The notes beneath the pieces are model-generated. The model saw only the letters and a list, made by a program, of their open reading frames with translations. It searched no databases and was not told the origin of the DNA. Below, piece by piece: positions 52,954 to 63,115 of a stretch of DNA of 64,000 nucleotides. The first letter of the stretch is position 1, and each line of letters opens with the position of its first letter. Source of the DNA: Sipunculus nudus (lineage: Eukaryota > Annelida > Sipuncula > Golfingiida > Sipunculidae); assembly GCA_026874595.1 (NCBI GenBank), contig CM049307.1, positions 53,002,870-53,066,869 of the forward strand, given 5' to 3'. Position numbers and translations under genes: made by a program.

Positions 52954-55900
52954 TAATACATATTTAACCAGGATAGCCTATTCAGCAAAAGCTGTTTTTC
53001 AATAGGGTCCTGGTCTAGATGATATAGATAAGTACACAGATAAAAAAGCAAATATGAAAGAACTGAAACTAAAATACATGCATACATAAAAAACAGTTAT
53101 ACATACATGGTTTAAAATGATCATAGAAAAAAAATTCTTAAATGATATACACGAATATTGAGTAAATAAATTTAAATAAGAGGCCTGACTAAAAATTAAA
53201 ACATGTAAGATCGTGATTTCACAATAAATATATTACATAATGACACAGTAATATAGGTAATGAATACAAAGACGAAAAGGCACCTGTGAACAAGCTATGA
53301 AAAATTATATGGCATAAATTGCTTGTACAATGATTTAAACTGGCAGAGACTGGTTGCAGATTTGACACTTACAGGTAAAGAATTCCAGTGGATGGGACCA
53401 GCATATGCAAGACTTGCTTTGAAGGATTCTCTGTTTGGTTTAGGTAATGATAAATTGAAGCCCTGAGAAAAACGAGTATTATATGCACTATTAACACGGC
53501 TGAACGTATGCGTAAGAGAGGGAGGGACATTACCAGACAAACATTTAAAGACCATTAAAGAAACAAAATATTGGTATCTCTGTTTAACATTCATCCAACC
53601 CAATTTTGCAATCAATGATGTAGAGGATATATTGGTATCATAAGTTTTAGTAACGATTCTAGCAGCTCTATTTTGAAGTTTTTGGAGTTGTAATAAATAC
53701 GTTTTGGAGGAATTACCCCAGACAGATATACAATAATCAATGTGACTCTGAATTAAGGCATTGTAAAGTGTGTTTAAGCTAAAGACATCTAAGGTTTTAC
53801 TTAATCTGAAAAGGAGACCTAGTTTTGATACTATTTTGTCGCACACCAGTTGAATATGTTTTTTCCATGTAAGACCAGCGTCGATGATAACACCTAAAAG
53901 CTTTGTGTGTTCAACCGGCATCACTGTAATGTTATCCATGGAAATGTTCAGTTGATTTCCATTGGTTTTAGACTTGGGGCCAAATAATATGAATGATGAT
54001 TTTTGGGGATTTATACTCAGTCGATTCTCTCTAAACCATTTAAGTGCAATTTCGAGATTTACTTGTAATGACTCTATAGCTTTAGCGGCTGAATTCGCTG
54101 AAGAATAAATTGAAATATCATCAGCATAAATGACGCATTTCTCACTGAGGAACATTGGAAGATCATTTAGATAAAAAAGGAAAAATATAGGTCCAAGGAC
54201 AGTGCCCTGTGGGGTACCTATGTCCAAGGTGCGTGGTTCTGAAAGCAATCCATTAGAATAAACCACTTGCTTACGATTAGACAGGTAGTTTTCGAACCAC
54301 ATAAGCGGTATACCTTTTATGCCATAGTCGCTCATTTTTGTAAGTAAGACAGTATGATCAAGGCTATCAAAACCTTTTTTTACATCGAGGAAACATGCGG
54401 CGGTAACATTATTGTTATTAAGACTGATTAAGCATTCGTCAATTATGCTGTGCAAGGCAAATGAAGTTGAACGATTAGGAAGATAAGCGAATTGTTTATC
54501 CGAAAACAGATTATTACTTTCAAAAAACGTGATGAGGCGCGATTTAACGAATTGTTCTATTATTTTTGGCACATGGCCTATAACTGAGATCGGTCGGTAG
54601 TTATTTGGATCATCCTTACATCCAGATCCTTTGTATATAGGAGTGATCCTAGCGGTCTTCCAATCTGCTGGAAACTCGCCGGTTTGAAGTGAGATGTTAA
54701 ATATGTGGGCTAATGGAGCTGAAATATAAGGTGCGGCTATCTTAAGGAAAAATCCTGACATTCCCAGTATATCTTCTTTCATACTGGAGTTTACTTTCAA
54801 CAACTGTGATAAAACAAATTGACTCGAAACTGAATTAAAATCAAAAGATTCCAAATTCGGGTTACCAATATGATCGCAGGTAAATATTGTTTTCGGAAAT
54901 TTATCGTTAATATTTTTTCCAACAGAAGTAAAGTAATGGTTAAATTTATCAGGGTCAATCTTTCCGCTTTCTTTATTCGAGGAGGTTTTCGAAGGCAGTA
55001 TGTGTTTTAAAGCTTTCCACACACAACCAGGGTTGGAGCCATTTTTTTGTATCAGCGTGGCATAATACTGGCTACGAGTGGATCTGATAAGATTTGTAAC
55101 ATAATTTCGCTGATGTCGGTACGCAGACCAGTCATTACTGTGATTTGTTCTTAATGCGTTCCGATGTGCATAATCACGCAAGTGAATCTCATTAAGTAAA
55201 TCATTATTGAACCATTTATTTTCGCGAGCTTTGGTGCGACGTCGAATAAAAGGCGCGTTGTTATTGGAAATTCTCAGAAATTCATAGCGCCACATTTCCC
55301 AGGCTAAGTTTACATCAGAAAGTTGCATAATTCTTGAAAAAAAATTGGATTTCGATAATTCATCGATAAATTTGTATTCATTGAATTTACGAAGGGTACG
55401 GTAATATCCGGATTTTGTAACTGTGACCCTAGGTGGTCTATTCAAAACGGTAGTCACAAGAAAATGATCACTTATACATAAAGGATGAACTTTCACATTT
55501 GAATGCATGCTAGGATGTGAAGAAAATATCAAGTCGATCATTGTAGAGGTGAGCTGAGTAATACGAGTAGGCTCTGTTACAAGTTGTTTAAGACCTAAGA
55601 TTTTTTCGAGCAAGTCCAGTTTACTAGCAATATAAGTTTCAGAGCGTAAGCAGTCTACATTGAAATCGCCAAGTAATACAACATGTTTGAATGAGTTAAG
55701 GGCAGAAGCAAGTAAATCGAGTAATTCATCAATGTAACTGGAACTGGAATTAGGCGGTCTATATATAGAACCGATTAAGACCGGTTTTCTCCCCAAAATT
55801 ATTTTAACCCATACACATTCAACGACATTTGAGTTTAAAGTGACCAACTCCGGTTTTAACGACGATAACACATACGTGAGAACTCCTCCGCCATGCCGAT

Positions 55901-56400
55901 TCCTGTCTGATCTAAAAATCGTATAATCATCAATTTGTATCTCTGAATCAAAAACGTGGTTATCTAACCATGATTCTGTTAATGATAAAACATGAGGGTT
56001 TAAACTAGAACACAAGAGGCGAATCTCCTCTATTTTGGGTAGCAAACTACGAACGTTAAGATGACCTAATATGGTACCCTGGTTAGCTAGTCGATATTGC
56101 TTAAAATCAGAATATATACTTGGGTTTTGAGACAAAATAGAAGGAAGAGAGGGTGGAATTTCATTATCGGGTGTAATTGGTTTGGTGCTAGGTAATGCTT
56201 GATAAATATCTGATAAGTGAGAGCTTGTTTGTTCTGTAATACTAACGTTAGGACTTATAACCTGATCAGAGTACACATCCACTGAATTCCTTAGTAAATA
56301 ATCATCTGTTATATGGATATAATTATAATAACTATAATTAGGAGCAAGTAGTAAACAGTGTGGAGTGAAACGGAATATGATCATAAATTATCATTCACAC
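52920..56400 (-). mobile_element. CR1/Jockey-superfamily non-LTR retrotransposon
   Basis: Minus-strand element. A single APE-RT reading frame (53295-56384) is followed by about 340 bp of 3' UTR and a terminal (AAAT)n tail (52920-52954 on the plus strand as TTTA repeats). A short-repeat tail instead of polyA is typical of CR1/L2-like elements. The 3' UTR includes the phrase CTATTGAAAAACAGC common near the ends of such elements. No ORF1 was found upstream, so the copy is 5'-truncated or the family uses one ORF. The exact 5' end and target duplication could not be fixed. Confidence 0.85.
53295..56384 (-). CDS. Endonuclease-reverse transcriptase polyprotein (1029 aa, intact)
   Basis: No stops or frameshifts. 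N-terminal APE-type endonuclease at about residues 104-312 with the expected catalytic positions: LNVRS (N110), TESW (E137), SIYRPP (Y208), LGDFN (D240, N242), MIDLIF (D284) and SDH (D306/H307). Reverse transcriptase at about 590-860: TPIYKG, NYRPIS, DVKKGFDSLDH, GTPQGTVLGP and the catalytic YADD at about 751-754. The C-terminal region has LQKLQNRAAR and WNSLP as in CR1/Jockey relatives. It nicks target DNA and copies its RNA in place (target-primed reverse transcription). The first ~100 residues are low-complexity and the true start may be further in. Confidence 0.93.
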   Translation of the reverse strand: MIIFRFTPHCLLLAPNYSYYNYIHITDDYLLRNSVDVYSDQVISPNVSITEQTSSHLSDIYQALPSTKPITPDNEIPPSLPSILSQNPSIYSDFKQYRLANQGTILGHLNVRSLLPKIEEIRLLCSSLNPHVLSLTESWLDNHVFDSEIQIDDYTIFRSDRNRHGGGVLTYVLSSLKPELVTLNSNVVECVWVKIILGRKPVLIGSIYRPPNSSSSYIDELLDLLASALNSFKHVVLLGDFNVDCLRSETYIASKLDLLEKILGLKQLVTEPTRITQLTSTMIDLIFSSHPSMHSNVKVHPLCISDHFLVTTVLNRPPRVTVTKSGYYRTLRKFNEYKFIDELSKSNFFSRIMQLSDVNLAWEMWRYEFLRISNNNAPFIRRRTKARENKWFNNDLLNEIHLRDYAHRNALRTNHSNDWSAYRHQRNYVTNLIRSTRSQYYATLIQKNGSNPGCVWKALKHILPSKTSSNKESGKIDPDKFNHYFTSVGKNINDKFPKTIFTCDHIGNPNLESFDFNSVSSQFVLSQLLKVNSSMKEDILGMSGFFLKIAAPYISAPLAHIFNISLQTGEFPADWKTARITPIYKGSGCKDDPNNYRPISVIGHVPKIIEQFVKSRLITFFESNNLFSDKQFAYLPNRSTSFALHSIIDECLISLNNNNVTAACFLDVKKGFDSLDHTVLLTKMSDYGIKGIPLMWFENYLSNRKQVVYSNGLLSEPRTLDIGTPQGTVLGPIFFLFYLNDLPMFLSEKCVIYADDISIYSSANSAAKAIESLQVNLEIALKWFRENRLSINPQKSSFILFGPKSKTNGNQLNISMDNITVMPVEHTKLLGVIIDAGLTWKKHIQLVCDKIVSKLGLLFRLSKTLDVFSLNTLYNALIQSHIDYCISVWGNSSKTYLLQLQKLQNRAARIVTKTYDTNISSTSLIAKLGWMNVKQRYQYFVSLMVFKCLSGNVPPSLTHTFSRVNSAYNTRFSQGFNLSLPKPNRESFKASLAYAGPIHWNSLPVSVKSATSLCQFKSLYKQFMPYNFS

Positions 56401-57490
56401 ACCTCTGCAAATTCTGCGGGAAAGTCAAAATACGGTACACTGAAACGTCCTTTTTTTTCAAATGCGCATGCGTAAATAAACACACAAAAAAACTGTATAT
56501 CTTCTTGCTTTTTTGTACTTTCACAAAAAACAAAGGTATGAATCATGGAGAATGGATCAACCACACCGATAGAGGACATGATTATTAGAACCTGCTTGTC
56601 TCCAGCTAGTATCACTGGTGATGACAACCACGATAATTGATGCCACGGGACCGCTAATTGAAAATGCCAGTTCTAATATACAGCTTGTGGCCATGATGAA
56701 ATTATAATACCTTTAGACTCCACCAGAGGGCGTTGCCTGTGCCTTTGTGTGTTGAAATGCAAATATTTGGACAAAACCTGGCCGATATTGACCAAATTAC
56801 TTCCTGTTTGAGTTTCTAACTTGAAGTTTAGATAATGCAGTGTTTCCTATGAGAATAAAAATGGCACTTTACTGAAAAAGTTATTTTCCACGAACCAAAT
56901 CGAGCCATACATCAATGGCGTGCAAATTATGTCGTGGCTAAGCTAATGGACTACATAATGAAATTCTTTCGTCTCCATTTAGGCACATCACAAGTGAAAA
57001 TGCCATTACAAAGCCAGCTTCATTTAAATAATCGTCTTGCAGTTACTCGCTTCACATATTTTTAATCATAAAATATTTTGTTTATTTTTTTATCAGATTA
57101 ATATCAGAAATTGCCAATCCTGATGTATGAAAGTATGAAGTAATTCAGGTGTTCTCAAAGAACATTTTACCTTTTTCTAAGAGAAATTAAGGCCCGTGTT
57201 TATCTAATGCAAAGCTTCGAAACATCATAGCGTGTGTTTGTTTTTGTGTTTTACTAGTATCCTGATTAATTCTGTTGATATCAAACTCTTTTCTTTTGCT
57301 AGCCACCACTATTATTACTCTTTAGTTACACATTATTTTGTATAATTATGAAAGTTATTATTATTCCTATATCTGTTAATAGAAATATTTTTTATAAAAA
57401 AGTAGGTGTCTCAGTCATTGAAGTTATTATGAATTAATTTATAAATTATTTATACATTTTGTTTCAAACATTTTGGTATCTATTATATTG

Positions 57491-57564
<74 letters not shown>

Positions 57565-57607
57565 TAATAATATTAATAAATATCATTATTATTATTTTTA
57601 TTGTTGC

Positions 57608-57656
<49 letters not shown>

Positions 57657-57748
57657 GATCAGATATTAATTATGGTTATAAAAATAATAAATATCATTAT
57701 TAATATTTTTATTGTTTTTACTATTATTATTCTCATTATTATTCTTAA

Positions 57749-57779
<31 letters not shown>

Positions 57780-58117
57780 TGATTATTATCATTACTATTA
57801 TTTTTATTATAATTTTTGCCATAAATGTTAATATCAACATTTTCAATGACAAGATAAAAGACGAAAAAAGGACGGATGCACCAAAACAATCTCAGCTGTC
57901 ATCAGTTGTTAATGAAAATAATCAAAAGGTGGAGCCCGCATGAACCAATTAACAGGTGGCCACCCAATGTGTTGTCACCGCTCCGTGCCTCGGCTTAACT
58001 CCAGGTATGTTTGCCGGTTAAGTACACAATAATATAATTATGACATTTTTAATTTTGGCATTTGACAATCTAAATTGAATTGCTAAGTGTCCACGTGACC
58101 GGTCATCTTTAGGATAG
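56400..58117. other. Intergenic DNA upstream of second GPCR
   Basis: No gene seen. Includes an (AAT)n tract (57494-57575) followed by an (ATT)n tract (57604-57657) that is its reverse complement, and CCCGCATGAACCAAT at about 57936, which also occurs at 35322. Confidence 0.4.
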
Positions 58118-58125
58118 TATAAATA
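58118..58125 (+). promoter_or_regulatory. TATA box of second GPCR gene
   Basis: TATAAATA followed about 30 bp later by TTCACTGT (initiator-like) and then a GC-richer exon ending in a donor. Best promoter candidate in the window. Confidence 0.5.
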
Positions 58126-58146
58126 TACGGCTGTGTCTGGGTGAGA

Positions 58147-58249
58147 CCATGCTTCACTGTCCAGCAGTGCCCACCAGTAGCTACATGCTGACAAGCTGAC
58201 AGATAACCAGCCGGAAGATCAAACTAGACGACGGGTTTACCGACATAAG
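58147..58249 (+). other. 5' UTR exon of second GPCR gene, with upstream ORFs
   Basis: From the predicted initiation region to ACATAAG|GTAATT. Pairs with the acceptor TTTTGCTTTCAG ending at 61096, 7 bp before the ATG, so the intron is about 2.8 kb. It contains ATG at 58149 (16-codon uORF ending TGA at 58197; in the transcript only if initiation is at or before 58149) and an in-frame ATG at 58185 giving a 4-codon uORF. Confidence 0.45.
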
Positions 58250-59469
58250 GTAATTTATTTATCTTTATTTTCTATATTTTTTTGGTTGCCTGAAACGTTT
58301 TCTCTTAATTTCCTTTCACCTTCGTATCCTTTTATTGGATATTGTTCCAAGTTTATTAATGTTAGTTAATTTATAGTAAATTAACTATAGTTTTAAGTTT
58401 CAAAGAAGTTCTGCAGCATAAGCATAGCTGTTTTAAAGAGGCAGTTGAATATAAAAGAAAGCCCTGCGAGCCTTTAATTAACGGACCAGCATTAACAGAC
58501 GGGTTAAAAATCTTTTTGAATTAACTTTATTTATATTTATCTGAGTGTATATATATCTTTATATATAGTTACCCTGAATACCCCATGTACAAGATGAACT
58601 TTTTTTTCAATCAGACAGTATTAAAATGTTCGTAAAAAAAAGGGCTCATAACTTATAATTAAATTGGTGCATCAGGATGCTCGAGACAAGTACGCATTAG
58701 ACGAGATTATGCATGCAAACATCCGGTATTTGCGTTAAAATGCAAACATTATAATTAAGTGAGCACATGCAAAGTATTTGTAAACATTTAGGCCACAGAC
58801 ACAAAAATGATTATTCAACAGAATCCTTTTTTAAGGATCATTAATAATTTTAGGGGGGAGCACTTAATCCTTCGGAAATAATAGTGCTAAATATCAGTAA
58901 AATAATAATAAATAAAAGGTATGGTTCTCAGGCACCGCCCGCGCCAATTTTAACCCCCCCCCCCCCGCATCAAACATTTTGACTTAGATTTTCATCTTTC
59001 ACGAAGATAAAATAATACAATTTTGATACTATTTCCTTTGTTATGTAGTGCTTTTACCTGTTAAGCAAAATTACCCTGTTATTTTCATGCTGTTCTCTAA
59101 TCATATGACATTTTTATCGAAACATACAAAAAAATGTCAAAAATAAAATACCGCCCGTCCGCAATGATTTCTGAATAAAAATGCCTGATAAACCATATTT
59201 TTATGGCCTAATAAGTTATAATGTGTTTATACAATGCAAATACAGTAGAACCTTTCTGAAAGACCGCCTGTCTAATAAAGCCGCCTTTCTATAAAGCCCC
59301 ACCTTTGGGTGAACCGAAAGCATCAACATAGTTATAACTGACCTGTTTATTAAAACTCCTGTGACTAAATACCTCTTCCTGCCACAACCACGTGAGGTCT
59401 TATTGACCTGTATTTCATTTATAAAGGTGTGAAATAATGAGGACTGAACTTCATATCCATGATTCTGGG

Positions 59470-59523
<54 letters not shown>

Positions 59524-61096
59524 TATTTATATCATTACTGACAGTTCACAAAATTCCATGTATTATGTGAAGACCGGTAAAAAATAAAGAATAAACATAA
59601 AATAGTCTCCGTATATTTGGCCCTGAGCCAGTAAACCAATTATTATAACATTATCATTTTTTTGCCGTGGCCTTATCCAAAATTTCATAGAAAAAGTTTG
59701 ATGAATGAGACTTTGACACATCGTCGTGAGAACTAAACGATTACCGTTAGATGAAAATAAGAGTTATTAATTTGAACATTGATTCATCGCGTTGACAGAT
59801 TCAGTCATTGGTATGATTCATTGAATGTCTAAGCAGCTCTTAATCTTTAACAGTCTCTTTTCAAAGGAGACAACTCCGGTGAAAACAGTTTGTTCATTTC
59901 TAAATTGTGACTATGGTGCTTGAAAGTTGTGAATACAGGACATGCATGCATATTTTATAAGGACCCCTTAATTATTAACCTGTATTAACGACATGTAGGG
60001 AAAGTCCAAAATTCCATCAAAACTTCATAATTTTGCCTTAAAGGCACTGGGGGGAGGGGGGGGGGTCGAATCATAGACCTTCAGTACCGCAGTCCAGGAC
60101 ACACAAAAAAAAAACAGCTTACATGTCGTTTGCACATCAATCGTTCACAAAACGTTACCCCCCCCCCCCCCGAGGATTTACTAAAAACACTGTGAGCGTC
60201 GCGTCGGTTTAAAAGAAATGTCCAAAGAGACCACTATTCCTACACCTTTAATTGATTTTGGGTTGCTCTCGTTACTAATATGCTAAGGCACAAATTCCCT
60301 AAAATATTTCGTAAAGAATTAATGTTGTGTTGATTATGTACAACAGTTCAATAATTGAAGCATTTTTTTTTCCAAATTTCCTTGAAAGCTGGCAAAATCC
60401 CAGGCAAAGCGTCTCGACCGTTGAAAAAAAATTGCTCGCTTGCACCATATTTTCTTTTTGTTCCCGGGTTCCGTAGAACAATGAAATTGTTTGTGTGGCT
60501 TAAGTTCAAAAGTTACAGCGAAGACATTTTATAAAGTGTCTTTCCAAGACTTGTTTTATTCATGTTTTAAATTTTATTGAAGTTTTCTTTTATAAAAATT
60601 TCACATTTTATAAAAATCAGTCCCAAACGTTCTTAACAATCAGCAATTCATTGAATTGTGTCAGTTCTGTTCTTCTTGGTTGAGCAGTGGTTCAGTGACG
60701 CAAAAAGCAATATTTTATGTTGCCCTGCCGAGGCTTTAGTAACTATGTTTGCCAGTAACATGCGGTAAATAAAACGTGATTGCATGTACCGATTGACGTC
60801 ATTCAGTGTTAGCTCTTACATTAAATAGTCGGCCAGACAGCTGTGAATTAGTTATATTATTTGCCGCGAAGTGGCAGTACCTGGTTTACGCATTGCGACA
60901 CGGCAAGAGCAAGTTTTATGGCTCTGTCAGCGGGGGGAATTAATATCTTAACTATTGCATCGACTGGGTCAGTCTTTGTTTTTGTTCATTCATTAAATGC
61001 ATATAGGAACCTGAATGACATTATATATCTATCAGATCTGTGCTACATGCATCGGCTTCACTGAATAAATTTAATTAAACCTTGTTTTGCTTTCAG
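58250..61096 (+). other. 5' UTR intron of second GPCR gene (inferred)
   Basis: Non-coding. Contains C/G runs (58954, 60050, 60158), (TA)n (59474-59520) and TACAGTAGAACCTTTCTGAAAG with AAGCCGCCTTTCTATAAAG (59243-59300), which resembles DNA transposon termini. No other gene seen. Confidence 0.4.
59474..59520. repeat. (TA)n microsatellite
   Basis: About 46 bp AT repeat inside the inferred UTR intron. Confidence 0.95.
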
Positions 61097-61103
61097 GTTA
61101 AAC

Positions 61104-62339
61104 ATGATGTTCAGTGAAAGCATGACCACCTATTCTTGGCCAACGACTGACGTTCCAGTAGAAAACACCACAGTAGATTCGATCATCAACGCCACCATGT
61201 CCATCATGGCCGCCATCAATACAACGGAAATGACGCAGGAGGCTATCAATACAACGGAAGTGACGCAGCCACAAGAGCGCGACCCTCTGGACAAGATGAG
61301 TAAAGATATGCTCATTTATGGCCTTCCGGTAATCCTGGTGGTCGGACTGATAGGGAATTCTTTGAACTTCATCGTGATGCGAAAACAAGGAATGCGAAAA
61401 TCACCCATATCTGTATACCTGACTGCGTTGGCAATCGTTGACTCGTTGGTCTTGACCCTGGACTTCTTAAACAACTGGCCCAAGTCGACATTTCAAGTGA
61501 AGCTGCTCACCACTTCCACGGTGGTTTGTAAACTGCACCGTTATCTCTTCGATGCTTCCTACACCTATGCAGCCTGGCTAATAACCATTATTGCCATAGA
61601 GCGTTTCCTTGTCATCTCTTTCCCGTTGAAGGCCAAGACTATATGCAACCGACGCAACGCAACAATCGCCGTTTCTGTGGTGCCCGCGATTCTCGGTGTG
61701 TTTTACCTGTACAACCTTGCTACCTGGGATATCATTGATGGCGAATGTGACGTCCTTCCACAGCACGCTTATTTCATGAATACCGTATCGCCCTGGTTGA
61801 CAGGGGTGCTGTACTCGTACGTTCCTGTAGCTGTTCTGTTTGTGTGCAACACTGCAATTATTATCCATCTTGTGCGTGCTCATCAACGCAGAAAGAACTT
61901 GGTCTCGTCGAACCAGCAGTCCAATGAAACTGTGAGGATTTCTATCATGGTTCTGACCATCAGCGTCATGTATCTGGTCCTTACAGTCCCCCTGACCGTT
62001 TTCTACCTTTATTTGTTTGCCGCCGAGATGTTCATCAACATGCCGCCTTACATCAACCTCCTCCGCTCAACCGTACTGCTGCTAGCTCTGTCAAACCACG
62101 CACTCAACTTTTTCTTATATGTTTTCTCCTCCAGTCAGTTCCGGAAAGATCTGATTGACCTGTTCGTCCGCAATGAAAACAATGGACGAAAAAGAAGCAA
62201 ACCCCAATGCAAAACCACTGCGAGCACAAGCAAAGATGGATCCGGTAGCAGCCTGCCAACGGGTTCAACTGATGTCTCCAAAGGATCAAAGTCAACCGTC
62301 TCTGAGACTCCGAGCCAGGATCCCGAGCCTAATGTGTGA
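61104..62339 (+). CDS. Class A (rhodopsin-type) peptide-receptor-like GPCR, second paralogue
   Basis: 411-aa uninterrupted frame, paralogous to 40835-42031 over its whole length. Same seven-segment layout and same unusual motifs: ERF in place of DRY, LNFFLY in place of NPxxY, the TM3 (VCKLHRY) and ECL2 (DGEC) cysteines, and an ECL1 NNWP. The N-terminus is longer and has four sequons, two created by an internal 10-residue duplication (AINTTEMTQE/AINTTEVTQP). The tail is Lys/Ser-rich and ends SQDPEPNV, echoing SQDFRPYI of the first copy. The TM6-TM7 block is almost identical in protein and DNA. ATG at 61104 is chosen as the first after the splice acceptor (the next codon is also ATG). Expected at the plasma membrane, coupled to G proteins; ligand unknown. 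Confidence 0.88.
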   Translation: MMFSESMTTYSWPTTDVPVENTTVDSIINATMSIMAAINTTEMTQEAINTTEVTQPQERDPLDKMSKDMLIYGLPVILVVGLIGNSLNFIVMRKQGMRKSPISVYLTALAIVDSLVLTLDFLNNWPKSTFQVKLLTTSTVVCKLHRYLFDASYTYAAWLITIIAIERFLVISFPLKAKTICNRRNATIAVSVVPAILGVFYLYNLATWDIIDGECDVLPQHAYFMNTVSPWLTGVLYSYVPVAVLFVCNTAIIIHLVRAHQRRKNLVSSNQQSNETVRISIMVLTISVMYLVLTVPLTVFYLYLFAAEMFINMPPYINLLRSTVLLLALSNHALNFFLYVFSSSQFRKDLIDLFVRNENNGRKRSKPQCKTTASTSKDGSGSSLPTGSTDVSKGSKSTVSETPSQDPEPNV

Positions 62340-62360
62340 ACACTCAAATCTCAAATGTTT

Positions 62361-62366
62361 AATAAA
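62361..62366 (+). terminator. PolyA signal of second GPCR
   Basis: AATAAA only 22 bp after the stop codon, implying a very short 3' UTR; downstream alternatives cannot be excluded. Confidence 0.45.
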
Positions 62367-62600
62367 AGCAAACAAAATAACCCTAATTTTTTTAGAAAGG
62401 TCCACAAAATACAGAGACAGAGACGGCTCGTTAGTTAATATTCTCACGGTTAATACTACTGTAACGCTTCTCACTGCAGTCGTCCCAGATCTCCTTTTCG
62501 TGTAACCGCTGCTTTGTACAGCAAAATTTTCTGGGTAAGAACAACAGGGTGTGTACAGTGCAAAAACTGTTATCATACCAATGAAAGCGTGGAATCGCAT

Positions 62601-62764
62601 TGTGCATCCAGCTCCAAAATTTAAACCTGCGACATCAGCTCCCGCTAGTCTGATTATTAAAGTAGGACACCCGCTCTCGAAAGTCTTGGCCTTGTGCCAG
62701 AAACGGTGTTATCAGCCCATAGAAAGCGGGTGTCGCATGTTTAAAATATGGAGCTTGATGCACT
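62601..62764. repeat. Imperfect inverted repeat (fold-back element)
   Basis: The arm TGTGCATCCAGCTCC...TTTAAACCTGCGACA...CCCGCT (62601-62646) pairs with AAAGCGGGTGTCGCATGTTT...GGAGCTTGATGCACT (62723-62764) across about 76 bp. Probably a MITE remnant. Confidence 0.5.
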
Positions 62765-62999
62765 ATAATTCTTTTGCCTTTTAAGGACGTTTTCGCCTTG
62801 AAGAAACAGTCGCACAGCACTTTCGTTTTGTCAAAGTTATCACCTGTATTTTTAAATGTTAGCGTGAATGTTAGTGGGCATGTACAGTAAATCGGCATTG
62901 TTAAAGACTTTGTAGCTGACATGTATGTTATATAATTATATCTTATGTAGATTTAACAAAATTTCCAAACATGAGTTTCAATATCTGTCTTTACTTACA

Positions 63000-63115
63000 G
63001 TAATGCTGATAATAGAGAGATGTATGATTAGCCATGCTGGTCCATTGCAAAGAGGTGTAGATATGAGGAGTAAACGACCGGCAATCCGAAGGTTATGGGT
63101 TCGATTCCAATACGG
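63000..63115 (+). repeat. Degenerate tRNA-like/SINE head
   Basis: ACGACCGGCAATCCGAAGG and then GGGTTCGATTCC (box B-like) at about 63104. The upstream box A is not convincing and no cloverleaf closes, so it is not a functional tRNA. Confidence 0.3.

Noticed and set aside
56391..56627. Possible ORF1 upstream of the retrotransposon polyprotein
   Set aside because: 78 codons with no zinc-knuckle, coiled-coil or RRM-like features; too short and not clearly part of the element.
57459..57782. Poly-Ile/Asn open frames
   Set aside because: Direct translation of (AAT)n/(ATT)n microsatellite.
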